Assembly (NCBI RefSeq): GCF_003633775.1
Contig: NZ_RBIN01000003.1
Coordinates: 62,001 to 126,000, forward strand
Reading direction: 5' to 3'
DNA: 64,000 nt
Source: Kushneria sinocarnis
GTDB lineage: Bacteria > Pseudomonadota > Gammaproteobacteria > Pseudomonadales > Halomonadaceae
In this document: piece by piece, positions 25,829 to 33,155 of the stretch
Numbering within the stretch: position 1 is the first letter of the stretch
Layout of the letters: every line of letters starts with the position of its first letter
Position numbers and translations under genes: made by a program
Notes under the pieces: model-generated
Told to the model about the DNA's origin: nothing
The model's input: the letters and a program-made list of their open reading frames with translations, nothing else
Databases searched by the model: none

Positions 25829-26637
25829 AAAACATGATTTTTACTATCACACATGGAAGAACGGGGACAACTTTTTTAACAGAGTTGTTTGGCCTTTTTC
25901 ATGACACGTTGGCACTACATGAACCAGAGCCAAACTATGCTGACATCTTTCCTTTGGTTAAAGAAGATCCGCGCCATGCGTTGGGCTTCCTTAAAAGGAG
26001 AATTGAAAATATTAATAAGATCAAGCAAAAAAATTATATAGAAACTAGTAATGTTTTTGGTAAAAGCTTTTTTATACCCTTGTTGAGACTTGGCGTGCAG
26101 CCAAAAATTGTCCTGCTCAATCGAAACTTTAGAGAAGTTGCTAAAAGTCTTTATGTTCGTGGGAGTTACCCCATGCGCACAGAAAGAGGCCGTCAATACT
26201 CTTCTGACCCATCGTTCCCCGGTAATTTACCGATATACTTGCCAGAGTCTTTGAGCAACTATCAGCTTTGCTATTGGGGGGTTTTAGATTCATTTTTCCG
26301 ACAAATTCAGGCAGCAAATATATATGAATCTATGGGTTTGTCATCAAAAATTTTTAATGTTCAAGCTGATGATCTTCATGATTTTAAGTGCTTTGAAAGT
26401 ATGGGGGAGAGATTTGGTCTTTATTTTTCTGATCGTGACGAGGCATTAAAGCAGCATGGCGTGATTAAGAAGAAAAGGTTTAACCCTAACCTTGGGGTAA
26501 AAAAGACCGGTGACATAAATTTTGATAATGAAGAATCCTTGGTTTTAGACCGGATTGCTTATTTTGACCCTATCTTTGTAGAAAAAGTTTTAAGCGAAAA
26601 AATGACTGAGAATGGAGTCAAAGAAAATTTCAAATAA
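25825..26637 (+). CDS. Sulfotransferase-like protein
   Basis: A 270-residue protein beginning with the PAPS-binding loop of sulfotransferases (THGRTGTTFLTELF, residues 9-22, the 5'-phosphosulfate motif). HEPEPN at 32-37 and a 3'-phosphate-binding-like segment LLNRNFREVAKSLYVRGSY (97-115, Arg100 and Ser108 candidates) follow. It has no signal peptide or membrane helix, so it should be cytoplasmic, where both PAPS and unexported flagellin are found. Its ATG overlaps the acyltransferase stop (ATGA). AT-rich: I count 22 G+C of 60 in bases 26041-26100. The family is clear at motif level; acceptor and activity are unproven, and a non-sulfating P-loop relative cannot be excluded. Confidence 0.72.
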   Translation: MKNMIFTITHGRTGTTFLTELFGLFHDTLALHEPEPNYADIFPLVKEDPRHALGFLKRRIENINKIKQKNYIETSNVFGKSFFIPLLRLGVQPKIVLLNRNFREVAKSLYVRGSYPMRTERGRQYSSDPSFPGNLPIYLPESLSNYQLCYWGVLDSFFRQIQAANIYESMGLSSKIFNVQADDLHDFKCFESMGERFGLYFSDRDEALKQHGVIKKKRFNPNLGVKKTGDINFDNEESLVLDRIAYFDPIFVEKVLSEKMTENGVKENFK

Positions 26638-26642
26638 AAGAT

Positions 26643-26675
26643 GGGCAGGATGGCAGCATCCTGCCCGCCTTTTTT
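26643..26675 (+). terminator. Intrinsic terminator after the sulfotransferase gene
   Basis: A perfect 10-bp stem GGGCAGGATG (26643-26652) and CATCCTGCCC (26657-26666) with loop GCAG, then GCC and a run of T. The tail reaches the stop codon of the convergent glycosyltransferase gene at 26674, so the terminator cleanly closes the two-gene unit. Confidence 0.9.
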
Positions 26676-28758
26676 ATTTAATATTTTTCAGTATATGATC
26701 GATTTCTAAGCTGATATTTGATTTTTTAGATCTTTCTGTGGAGTCGTAATTTTTCTGCAGCCCATAAAATTTTTCACCTTTTTCTTCAAAGACTCCTCCT
26801 TCCTCAGTTATCTTCAGGGCTGTAGCTTTATTTCCTTCACAATATCGCTGCCAGATAGCACGCATGGCCGTTGAAAAATGCTTGCCGAATTTCTCTGCGT
26901 CGCAGACCGGCGATTGTATCAGGAACTGACGCAGGCAAGCACGGATCACACTCAGGTTGGGGATGTCGGAGGCCAGTTCAACAACGCGCTGACGGTACTC
27001 TTCCCAGCTACTGGTAACCAGCTCAGGCATGCCCGCGTTGATAAGATGTGTTGCCGAGTGGCGGCCGGCAAAGGTTGGGCCTGGCAGGGTAACGACTGGC
27101 ACCCCCATCATGAAGGCTTCGCAGGTCGTGAGCCCACCTGAATAAGGCCAAGTGTCTAGGGCAATATCAACTCGGTTATAAGAGTCAAGCAATTCACGGT
27201 GTTTGGAAGGGCCTTCTAGTATGAGTCGGTCGGCTGAAATACCGTATTCATACATAACATCGCGAATAAAGTCACAATACTCACTGCTGCTGTATTGTAT
27301 GCTTTTTAACAAAAGCCGACTCTCCGGAAGATCTTGCATTATCTTAGCCCATTCACCTAATAGAACACGATTTATCTTGGCAGGATTGTTAAAGCAACCC
27401 AAAGTAATAAAGCTATTATAAAGTGCTGGCAACGCCTTGATAGAAGGTGCGTAATTAGGTGGGGTATAGCAAATGTAGTCGTTGGGCAAGCGAATCAATT
27501 TTTCCGTATAAAAGTTATCGCTACTTTCCGGGGTTTCGAATCGATCGCTAAGAAGATAATCGAAAGCTGGCAAACCCATAGTGTTAATAAGCCCACCAAC
27601 CCACTTGACGATAATAGGGGCTGGTTTGTAAGACATGGTTTTCAGGCGGCTACCGTCACCATAGCCAGACAGATCAAAAAGAATATCAATTTCATCTTTC
27701 TGAATTTTTTCAGCCAGTTCTTCCTGATTGAGATGGCGTACTAGATGCCAAGATTTAGTACATTTCTTGAGCCTTTCCGTAATATGATCATTGGTATTGT
27801 TAGTGCTGTAGGCATGGAATTCCATGCCACCGAGATGTTGTTCAAGAGCGGCACATATCATCTGACCTACCGGATGTAACCTGAGCCCCGAAGACACTAG
27901 GCCAATTCGGATTATTTTGTCGGAAGAATTATTTGCTGGTATGTGTTGAAAGGGTGTTCGGTTAAGTGAGAAGCGACTTTCCCATTGCCGAATAGCGTGA
28001 TAAATTTCATTTCCTGAACATTCAGGGTTATAGTGCTTGCAAATTAGATAGTTAGAAAATGCAGCCTGATAGTCAGGATCTATTTCACATGCGCGATGGT
28101 AGTATTTTTCTGCAAATGAAAATTGCCCGAGGTCTTTGTAAAGATTGGCAATGTCATTCAGGAAGTGAATGTTTTCAGGGATTTCTGAAATCAGCATTTC
28201 GTACGTTTGTTTAGCTTCATTATAACGCCCCAGCTTTATAAATAAATGACCTTTTGTCAATAAGCAGGAAGTGCGTTCGTAGCCTAGCTCTTCAGCTTTG
28301 CAAGCGTGATCGAATGCGTTTTGATAATTGCCGCTTTCAGTTAAAACCTCTGCGAGTGTGTGATGGCCTTGAGAAAAGCTTGGTTCTAGTGTTAAAGCTT
28401 TGTTTGCATAAGCCATTGCTTGAGTGGGATCCCCTAGATCATACCAAGTGCGTGCCATCAGATGCTGTGCCTGTGCATCGTTAGTATTGATTTGCAATGA
28501 TTGGCTTAGTGCATCCTTGGCTTTCATAATTTGGCCATTTTTGTGCAAACAACTACCCAGTACTTTCCAGCCGAAAGCATCTTTTGGATAGCGCTGGGTC
28601 AGCTTTTCTGCATAGTGCTCTGCTTCTATAAAACTTCTGGCATTGTAGAGTTCCAAAAATTTTTTCTGTTCCTGCGGTGGAGCAATAGCTGCACTCTTGG
28701 CTGAGGAGCGATGCGGCTTGGCGCGGTCTGAGGATTTCTTTTGCTTGCGAGCGCTCAT
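26674..28758 (-). CDS. TPR-containing GT41 (O-GlcNAc-transferase/SPINDLY-like) glycosyltransferase
   Basis: A 694-residue protein if started at the ATG at 28758 (AGGTG upstream); a longer frame to 28929 runs back through the neighbouring terminator and is rejected. Residues 1-25 are basic. About six TPR repeats span 30-240 (for example FAEKYYHRACEIDPDYQAAF). The catalytic half (about 280-640) has the GT41 marks: SSGLRLHPVGQM (His295), LGCFNNPAKIN (Lys461, nucleotide site) and LDTWPYSGGLTTCEAFMMG then GVPVVTLPGPTFAGRHSATH. It is cytoplasmic, with no signal. GT41 enzymes add sugars to Ser/Thr, and TPRs choose the protein. Lying between two flagellin genes, it is a strong candidate flagellin O-glycosyltransferase, similar in layout to Caulobacter FlmG. 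It is less GC-rich than its neighbours. Confidence 0.85.
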   Translation of the reverse strand: MSARKQKKSSDRAKPHRSSAKSAAIAPPQEQKKFLELYNARSFIEAEHYAEKLTQRYPKDAFGWKVLGSCLHKNGQIMKAKDALSQSLQINTNDAQAQHLMARTWYDLGDPTQAMAYANKALTLEPSFSQGHHTLAEVLTESGNYQNAFDHACKAEELGYERTSCLLTKGHLFIKLGRYNEAKQTYEMLISEIPENIHFLNDIANLYKDLGQFSFAEKYYHRACEIDPDYQAAFSNYLICKHYNPECSGNEIYHAIRQWESRFSLNRTPFQHIPANNSSDKIIRIGLVSSGLRLHPVGQMICAALEQHLGGMEFHAYSTNNTNDHITERLKKCTKSWHLVRHLNQEELAEKIQKDEIDILFDLSGYGDGSRLKTMSYKPAPIIVKWVGGLINTMGLPAFDYLLSDRFETPESSDNFYTEKLIRLPNDYICYTPPNYAPSIKALPALYNSFITLGCFNNPAKINRVLLGEWAKIMQDLPESRLLLKSIQYSSSEYCDFIRDVMYEYGISADRLILEGPSKHRELLDSYNRVDIALDTWPYSGGLTTCEAFMMGVPVVTLPGPTFAGRHSATHLINAGMPELVTSSWEEYRQRVVELASDIPNLSVIRACLRQFLIQSPVCDAEKFGKHFSTAMRAIWQRYCEGNKATALKITEEGGVFEEKGEKFYGLQKNYDSTERSKKSNISLEIDHILKNIK

Positions 28759-28884
28759 GGATACACCTGCTGATTCTGAAGATGGGGCCTGAAGCCATTC
28801 TAGAGGCACGCAATAGAGCGAAGGACTTGAATAGAAGTCGTTAGCTGGTCCAATCCGGCATTTTGAGACACACCATGCAGGCAA

Positions 28885-28911
28885 TAAAAAAGGCCGGCAT
28901 AAGCCGGCCTT
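28885..28911 (-). terminator. Intrinsic terminator of the small flagellin gene
   Basis: Read leftward, AAGGCCGGC and GCCGGCCTT form a perfect 9-bp stem around TTAT, followed by a run of T. It starts 28 bases after the flagellin stop and insulates that strongly transcribed gene from the glycosyltransferase gene on the same strand. Confidence 0.9.
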
Positions 28912-28938
28912 GAGTAGCTTCAGGTGCAACTGAAGTGC

Positions 28939-29820
28939 TTACTGGAGCAGCGAGAGCACGCTCTGGGTCGTCTGGTTGGCCTGAGCCAGTACCGAGGTGC
29001 CGGCCTGCTGCAGGATCTGCGCCTTGGACATGTTCGAGACTTCGGTAGCGTAATCCGCGTCCTCGATTCGCGAGCGGGCAGAGCTCAGGTTGGTCGAGGT
29101 GGTGTTGATGTTCTCGATGGCCGATTCGAAGCGGTTCTGCACGGCACCCAGATCGCTGCGATTGTCGTCGACCGATTTCAGCTTATCGTCCAGATCAGCC
29201 AGAGCGGTGGAGCTCATGACGTCAAAACCCTGGGCACCGACGGTACGATCACCACCAGTAAAGTTGACGCCGGTACCGCCACCCAGAGCGCCGGTCGCGC
29301 TAGCAGAATAAGCATTCCAGCCCGAAGCTGAACCGATATTGATGGAGATATTTTCACCATCGTTGGCGCCAACCTGAATGCTGAATTCAGTACCGGTGCT
29401 CTGTGCGAACAGATCAGTACCATTGAAAGAGGTACTTTCAGTAACGCGATTGATCTCTTCCAGACGCTGATTGACTTCCTTCTGGATGGAGTCGATGTCG
29501 CTGGCGGAGTTGGTGCCGTTCTGGGCCTGCACGGTCAGCTCACGGATGCGCTGCAGGTTGTCGTTGACCTGATCCAGCGCGCCTTCGGCGGTCTGGGCCA
29601 GCGAGATGCCGTCGTTGGCGTTGCGGCTGGCCTGGTTGAGACCGGTGATCTGCGAGCTCATGCGGTTGGCGATGGCCTGACCGGCGGCATCGTCCTTGGC
29701 GCTGTTGATGCGCGAACCGGAGGAGAGGCGCTCGATTGCGGTGTTGAGCGAGCTCTGGGACTTGTTCAGGTTCTGCTGAGCCATCAGCGACAGCGAGTTG
29801 GTATTGACGACCATTGCCAT
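28939..29820 (-). CDS. fliC: Flagellin, small form (FliC2, 293 aa)
   Basis: A compact flagellin: D0/D1 helices ([20 protein letters not shown] and the C-terminal [20 protein letters not shown]) flank only about 60 residues of Ser/Gly/Ala/Thr-rich central sequence (about 150-215). It therefore largely lacks the outer domains of the 633-residue flagellin. The end SVLSLLQ is shared in form with the large flagellin (NVLSLLQ), the site bound by the export chaperone FliS in other systems. AGGGA lies nine bases before the ATG; a second ATG two codons later is possible. A strong sigma-28 promoter and its own terminator flank it. Confidence 0.96.
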   Translation of the reverse strand: MAMVVNTNSLSLMAQQNLNKSQSSLNTAIERLSSGSRINSAKDDAAGQAIANRMSSQITGLNQASRNANDGISLAQTAEGALDQVNDNLQRIRELTVQAQNGTNSASDIDSIQKEVNQRLEEINRVTESTSFNGTDLFAQSTGTEFSIQVGANDGENISINIGSASGWNAYSASATGALGGGTGVNFTGGDRTVGAQGFDVMSSTALADLDDKLKSVDDNRSDLGAVQNRFESAIENINTTSTNLSSARSRIEDADYATEVSNMSKAQILQQAGTSVLAQANQTTQSVLSLLQ

Positions 29821-29900
29821 GGTTGCGATTCCCTATTGCGTTTCAAAAGGAAGCGGCGTGTTTCGCCGGTATTCGCGGCACTGCCTGCCGCCTGATTCAA

Positions 29901-29927
29901 TTATCGGGTTGTTCCGATTTTTCTTTA
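29901..29927 (-). promoter_or_regulatory. Predicted sigma-28 promoter of the small flagellin gene
   Basis: Read leftward: TAAAGAAA (29920-29927, 6 of 8 to TAAAGTTT), 11 bases, then CCCGATAA (29901-29908, 7 of 8 to GCCGATAA). It lies about 80 bases before the flagellin start, giving a moderately long leader. The gene for the matching sigma factor, fliA, lies about 570 bases away in the opposite direction. Confidence 0.88.
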
Positions 29928-30092
29928 GCGCCACCGGGCATTTTTTGTTTCCGGTGTGGAGCTTAGCGCCTGCTCCGCGTTGGCAAGGGGATTAACGTCA
30001 CCTGTGGGCGCGGCTTTAGGGAAGGCGATGGATTTCCCTGAATCGTCATATGGCAGGAGGGTGATCGAGGTGGGGTGGTCATTGAGGCTATT

Positions 30093-30316
30093 GTAGGAGC
30101 GACTTCAGTCGCGATTGATCTGTCACCCAGGCAACCCCATCGCGACTGAAGTCGTTCCTGCATCAGGCGGGGAGGCTGGGTGGTTGGGTGATCGCGACTG
30201 AAGTCGCTCCTACATCAAGCGGGGAAGCCGGGTGGTCGGATAATCGCGCTGAAGTCGCTCCTACCACGATCAGGGAGGTTGGGCGACCGGACGATCGTGG
30301 CTGAGGCCGCTCCTGC
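30093..30316. repeat. REP-like array C: one direct and four inverted elements with a 52-bp period
   Basis: The same 22-base palindromic element as in arrays A and B occurs directly at 30093-30114 and inverted at 30140-30161, 30192-30213, 30244-30264 (one base deleted) and 30295-30316 (several substitutions). The inverted copies are 52, 52 and 51 bases apart, with repeated spacer text such as GGGGAAGCCGGGTGG, so a 52-base unit has been duplicated. The array lies between the small flagellin promoter and fliA. Confidence 0.88.
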
Positions 30317-30496
30317 AAAGAGTGTGATAGCAGGGCGGTGAGGAGTGCCGCGCGGCTATTGGCAAAGAAGGCCGCGCATTCATGGCCTGTTTATTGTTTC
30401 GAAGTGTAAGGCGAGGCGCATAATGCTCTCCATCCGCGCTGCGCGCATCAGGCGCATGGGCGCACCACCGTGTAGAGACCAGGGGATGCCACGCGC

Positions 30497-31216
30497 ATGT
30501 ATACGGCTCAGGGTAGAATCGATCATACGCAGCTGATGGATCAGTATATGCCGATGGTGCGCCGTCAGGCGTTGTCCATGCAGGTCCGGTTGCCGGCCTG
30601 TGTGGATCTCGATGATCTGATTCAGGCCGGGCTGGTGGGTCTGCTGGATGCCTTCAACCGCTTTGATGCAGGGCAGGGGGCGACCTTTACCACCTACGCT
30701 TCGCAGCGGGTTCGGGGCGCCATGATCGATGAGTTGCGTTCGCGGGACTGGCTGCCGCGCAGTGTGCGGCGGGTGTCGCGTGATATCGATCGGGCCGTCT
30801 GGAAACTCGAGCAGCAGAATGGCCGATCGCCCAGCGAGCGCGAAATCGCGGCCGAACTGGATATCTCGCTGGATGACTATCACCAGACGCTGACGGACGT
30901 GAACAACGGCTTTCTGATGCCCTATGAGGACGTCAGCACGGATGAATCCGAGGCGTCGCATGTCGATCACAGCGTCCCCCGGCCGGATACGCCGCACGAT
31001 CAGTGGCTTGCCCACGCACAGCGGGAGCAGCTCGCGGCCGCGATCGATCGCCTGCCCGAGCGGGAGCGTCTGCTGCTGGCGCTCTACTATCAGGAGGAGC
31101 TCAATCTCAAGGAGATCGGCGCCGTGATGGGGGTCAGCGAATCCCGGGTCTGCCAGCTGCACGGCCAGGCCGTAGCCCGGCTGCGGGTGGCACTGGCCAA
31201 TGAAGATGACGAGTAG
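30497..31216 (+). CDS. fliA: RNA polymerase sigma factor for flagellar genes FliA (sigma-28)
   Basis: A 239-residue sigma-70-family protein, exactly E. coli FliA length. Region 2 contains VDLDDLIQAGLVGLLDAFNR and TYASQRVRGAMIDELRSRDW, region 3 spans about 90-140, and the region 4 helix-turn-helix is LNLKEIGAVMGVSESRVCQL (about 196-215). FliA recognises TAAA-N15-GCCGATAA promoters of late flagellar genes and is held by anti-sigma FlgM until the hook is complete; flgM is not in this window. It sits beside the flagellin gene as in enteric genomes. GGGG lies about 11 bases before the ATG, a wide spacing. Confidence 0.96.
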   Translation: MYTAQGRIDHTQLMDQYMPMVRRQALSMQVRLPACVDLDDLIQAGLVGLLDAFNRFDAGQGATFTTYASQRVRGAMIDELRSRDWLPRSVRRVSRDIDRAVWKLEQQNGRSPSEREIAAELDISLDDYHQTLTDVNNGFLMPYEDVSTDESEASHVDHSVPRPDTPHDQWLAHAQREQLAAAIDRLPERERLLLALYYQEELNLKEIGAVMGVSESRVCQLHGQAVARLRVALANEDDE

Positions 31217-31310
31217 ACCGCCACGCTCGCGGTCCGGCGCCATGGCGTGATACGCCCGGCGCCGCTTCATGCGTGTCATGCCCCCCCTTTGAAGTTTTCC
31301 TGCCCATCAG

Positions 31311-31337
31311 CCCGGTTCTTTCGAACCGGGTTTTTTT
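31311..31337 (+). terminator. Intrinsic terminator after fliA
   Basis: A perfect 8-bp stem CCCGGTTC (31311-31318) and GAACCGGG (31323-31330), loop TTTC, and seven T (31331-31337). It ends the flagellar region on the right. Confidence 0.92.
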
Positions 31338-32083
31338 GTATCCGCAATAGCAACCCTGTTATCAGGCTGAATTGATGTGAGGTTGTTACGTGGACTTGCC
31401 GAAACGTTTCAGCAGGTCGTGAAGCAACAGGTTTAAATGTCGCCGAATGGCGACGCCCGATAAAAAACAGCCCTTCAACGCTGGGCGGGAAGCCGCTGGT
31501 GCCCGAAAAAAGAAGGACTGATGTCAGTACACCAGGCTACGGATTGTGACTGAACGTTTTTGTAATGAAACCATGAATTTCCAAATGAAAAGCCTTAGGA
31601 AACAGGAAGAAACAGCACAGGAACCAGTTTCCTGGTACTTTTTATAAAAAATATTCTAGTTCTTTAGTCGCCGGAAAAGGCTTGCAGGATTAGTTAGCTC
31701 TATTTTCAGGGATTATTGCAGCATGGGTGGGCGATTATCATAAAGGGTCAATTTTGTAGTCTTCGCAATTTTCATACTTTACTTGTTGCTGGCATAAATT
31801 AATCTGCAACCTGTTCCGGCGATCATTTCCGCAAGCGCAATAAAAAAGGTTGCCCGGACAGGTGATTCAATCACCACTGGATCAGTCACGGGATGACAGT
31901 AGCGGGAATATAAAAAAACTTCCTGCGCTCATGTTTCGTACTGATTCAACCGGCACTCATCAAAGACGGCCTGATGGAACATGGCGTTTGCCCGCCTGAT
32001 CGGCTGGCAGTGAGTGCGGTTCGCAGAGAGGCGTACAAAAGCGCCAGCAAGTGACTTATATCGCCTATGGGATGGGATACGAT
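31338..32083. other. Long AT-rich intergenic region (746 bases, no recognised gene)
   Basis: No convincing open frame lies on either strand. Visible structure: inverted repeat GTCGCC/GGCGAC at 31439-31454; CAGGAA/TTCCTG at 31618-31634 followed within a few bases by a T-run, a weak terminator-like shape; and T- and A-rich stretches at 31640-31680 and 31740-31810. The right end must hold the promoter of the AraC-type gene. The length and lower GC stand out in a densely packed window, so a small RNA gene or eroded mobile DNA is possible, but I recognise none. Confidence 0.4.
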
Positions 32084-32908
32084 ATGGATTGCAGAGAATT
32101 CGACGTTGCCGCGACAGAAGTCATTCTGCACGAGCACACCAATGAACTGATGCCCATGACCATGGTGGCTCGCCAGGTAGGGCTGTCCACCTCGCATCTG
32201 CGGCGCAAGTTCAAGCAGTCCTTTGGCGTTACGCCGACGGACTATCACGCGACCATCCGTCTGGATCGCGCGGCGATGCTGCTGATCTATACGCGCAAGT
32301 CGATCATGGAGGTCGCGCTGGAGTGCGGCTATCAGGATCATGCCGCCTTCAGCCGGGTCTTTCGCCGTCACTTCGATCTGTCGCCGCGGGCCTATCGCGA
32401 GCAGATGCGCAATACGCTCAGTGCCCTGCCGCGTGTACCGGATGCCACGCCGCACGTGGAGGTCCGCGAGAACGAGGAAGAGTACTACTTGGTGATCCGC
32501 GACTTCGGTGATAGCGGCCTCAGTGAAGAGAGCCTGCGTCAGCACCTGCTGACCCTGTGCCCGCAGCGCGCCAAGGAGTCGATTCTGGAATCGGTCTGCT
32601 TTCTTTATGACGACCCGCGGGTCACGCCGGCGCATCGGGTACGCAAGGATATCGGCTACCGCATGGCGCGTCGCGAGACCTGGCATCCGCCGCTGCCGCT
32701 GCGCTGGGTTACCGTGCCGGCCGGCCGCTGCATGAGCACCCGGTTGAACAGCTGGAAGGATTACGAAGCGGCCTTTCAGCACATGGCCCTGAACTGGGCA
32801 ATGATGAACGATGAGCAGGTCCGGGTGGATCACAGCCGCGTCCTTTACAGGGAAGGGCGCCGCGATGCCGGCCTGAGCAGCATGGAACTGCTGGTTCCCG
32901 TCGAATAG
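32084..32908 (+). CDS. AraC family transcriptional regulator with GyrI-like effector domain
   Basis: About 274 residues from the ATG at 32084 (GGGA six bases upstream); an in-frame GTG at 32051 has no ribosome site. An N-terminal AraC/XylS DNA-binding domain covers about residues 5-108, with two helix-turn-helices (PMTMVARQVGLSTSHLRRKF and IMEVALECGYQDHAAFSRVF). A C-terminal GyrI-like small-molecule-binding domain lies at about 120-270. This layout is seen in Rob- and SoxS-like drug-response regulators. It lies just upstream of, but separately terminated from, a drug-efflux operon, so control of that pump is a plausible inference. Confidence 0.88.
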   Translation: MDCREFDVAATEVILHEHTNELMPMTMVARQVGLSTSHLRRKFKQSFGVTPTDYHATIRLDRAAMLLIYTRKSIMEVALECGYQDHAAFSRVFRRHFDLSPRAYREQMRNTLSALPRVPDATPHVEVRENEEEYYLVIRDFGDSGLSEESLRQHLLTLCPQRAKESILESVCFLYDDPRVTPAHRVRKDIGYRMARRETWHPPLPLRWVTVPAGRCMSTRLNSWKDYEAAFQHMALNWAMMNDEQVRVDHSRVLYREGRRDAGLSSMELLVPVE

Positions 32909-32952
32909 ATCAGCCGGATCATCTCCGCTCCGCGCTATCCCGCAGGCTCCCG

Positions 32953-32986
32953 CGCCCGGTCGTTTCTCGACCGGGCGTTGCCTTTT
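32953..32986 (+). terminator. Intrinsic terminator after the AraC-type gene
   Basis: A perfect 10-bp stem CGCCCGGTCG (32953-32962) and CGACCGGGCG (32968-32977), loop TTTCT, then TTGCCTTTTA. The tail is only moderately T-rich. It separates the regulator from the efflux operon. Confidence 0.78.
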
Positions 32987-33155
32987 ATCGGCAGCAATTT
33001 CGTGTGGCCGATGCCCTTTACGTCGGTCTGAAGGCGTTCGCCCGCGTGATTTTCCGGGATGGGCTATGCTGCTCCTCTCGAGTACTCGGTCAGGGCTCAT
33101 TTACATACATACAGGAATGCATCTAAAATTCAATGCATCGAAAATCAGGATAATC

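Noticed and set aside
28758-28929. N-terminal extension of the GT41 gene to 28929
   Set aside because: It would translate through the small-flagellin terminator and shows no conserved sequence; the ATG at 28758 has a ribosome site.
30093-30316. CRISPR array suggested by 52-base periodicity
   Set aside because: Mixed orientation, conserved spacers and the same element as the other REP-like arrays.
31439-31465. CCCGATAA in the gap after fliA as another sigma-28 promoter
   Set aside because: The nearest TAAA is 18 rather than 15 bases upstream, and no gene follows in range.
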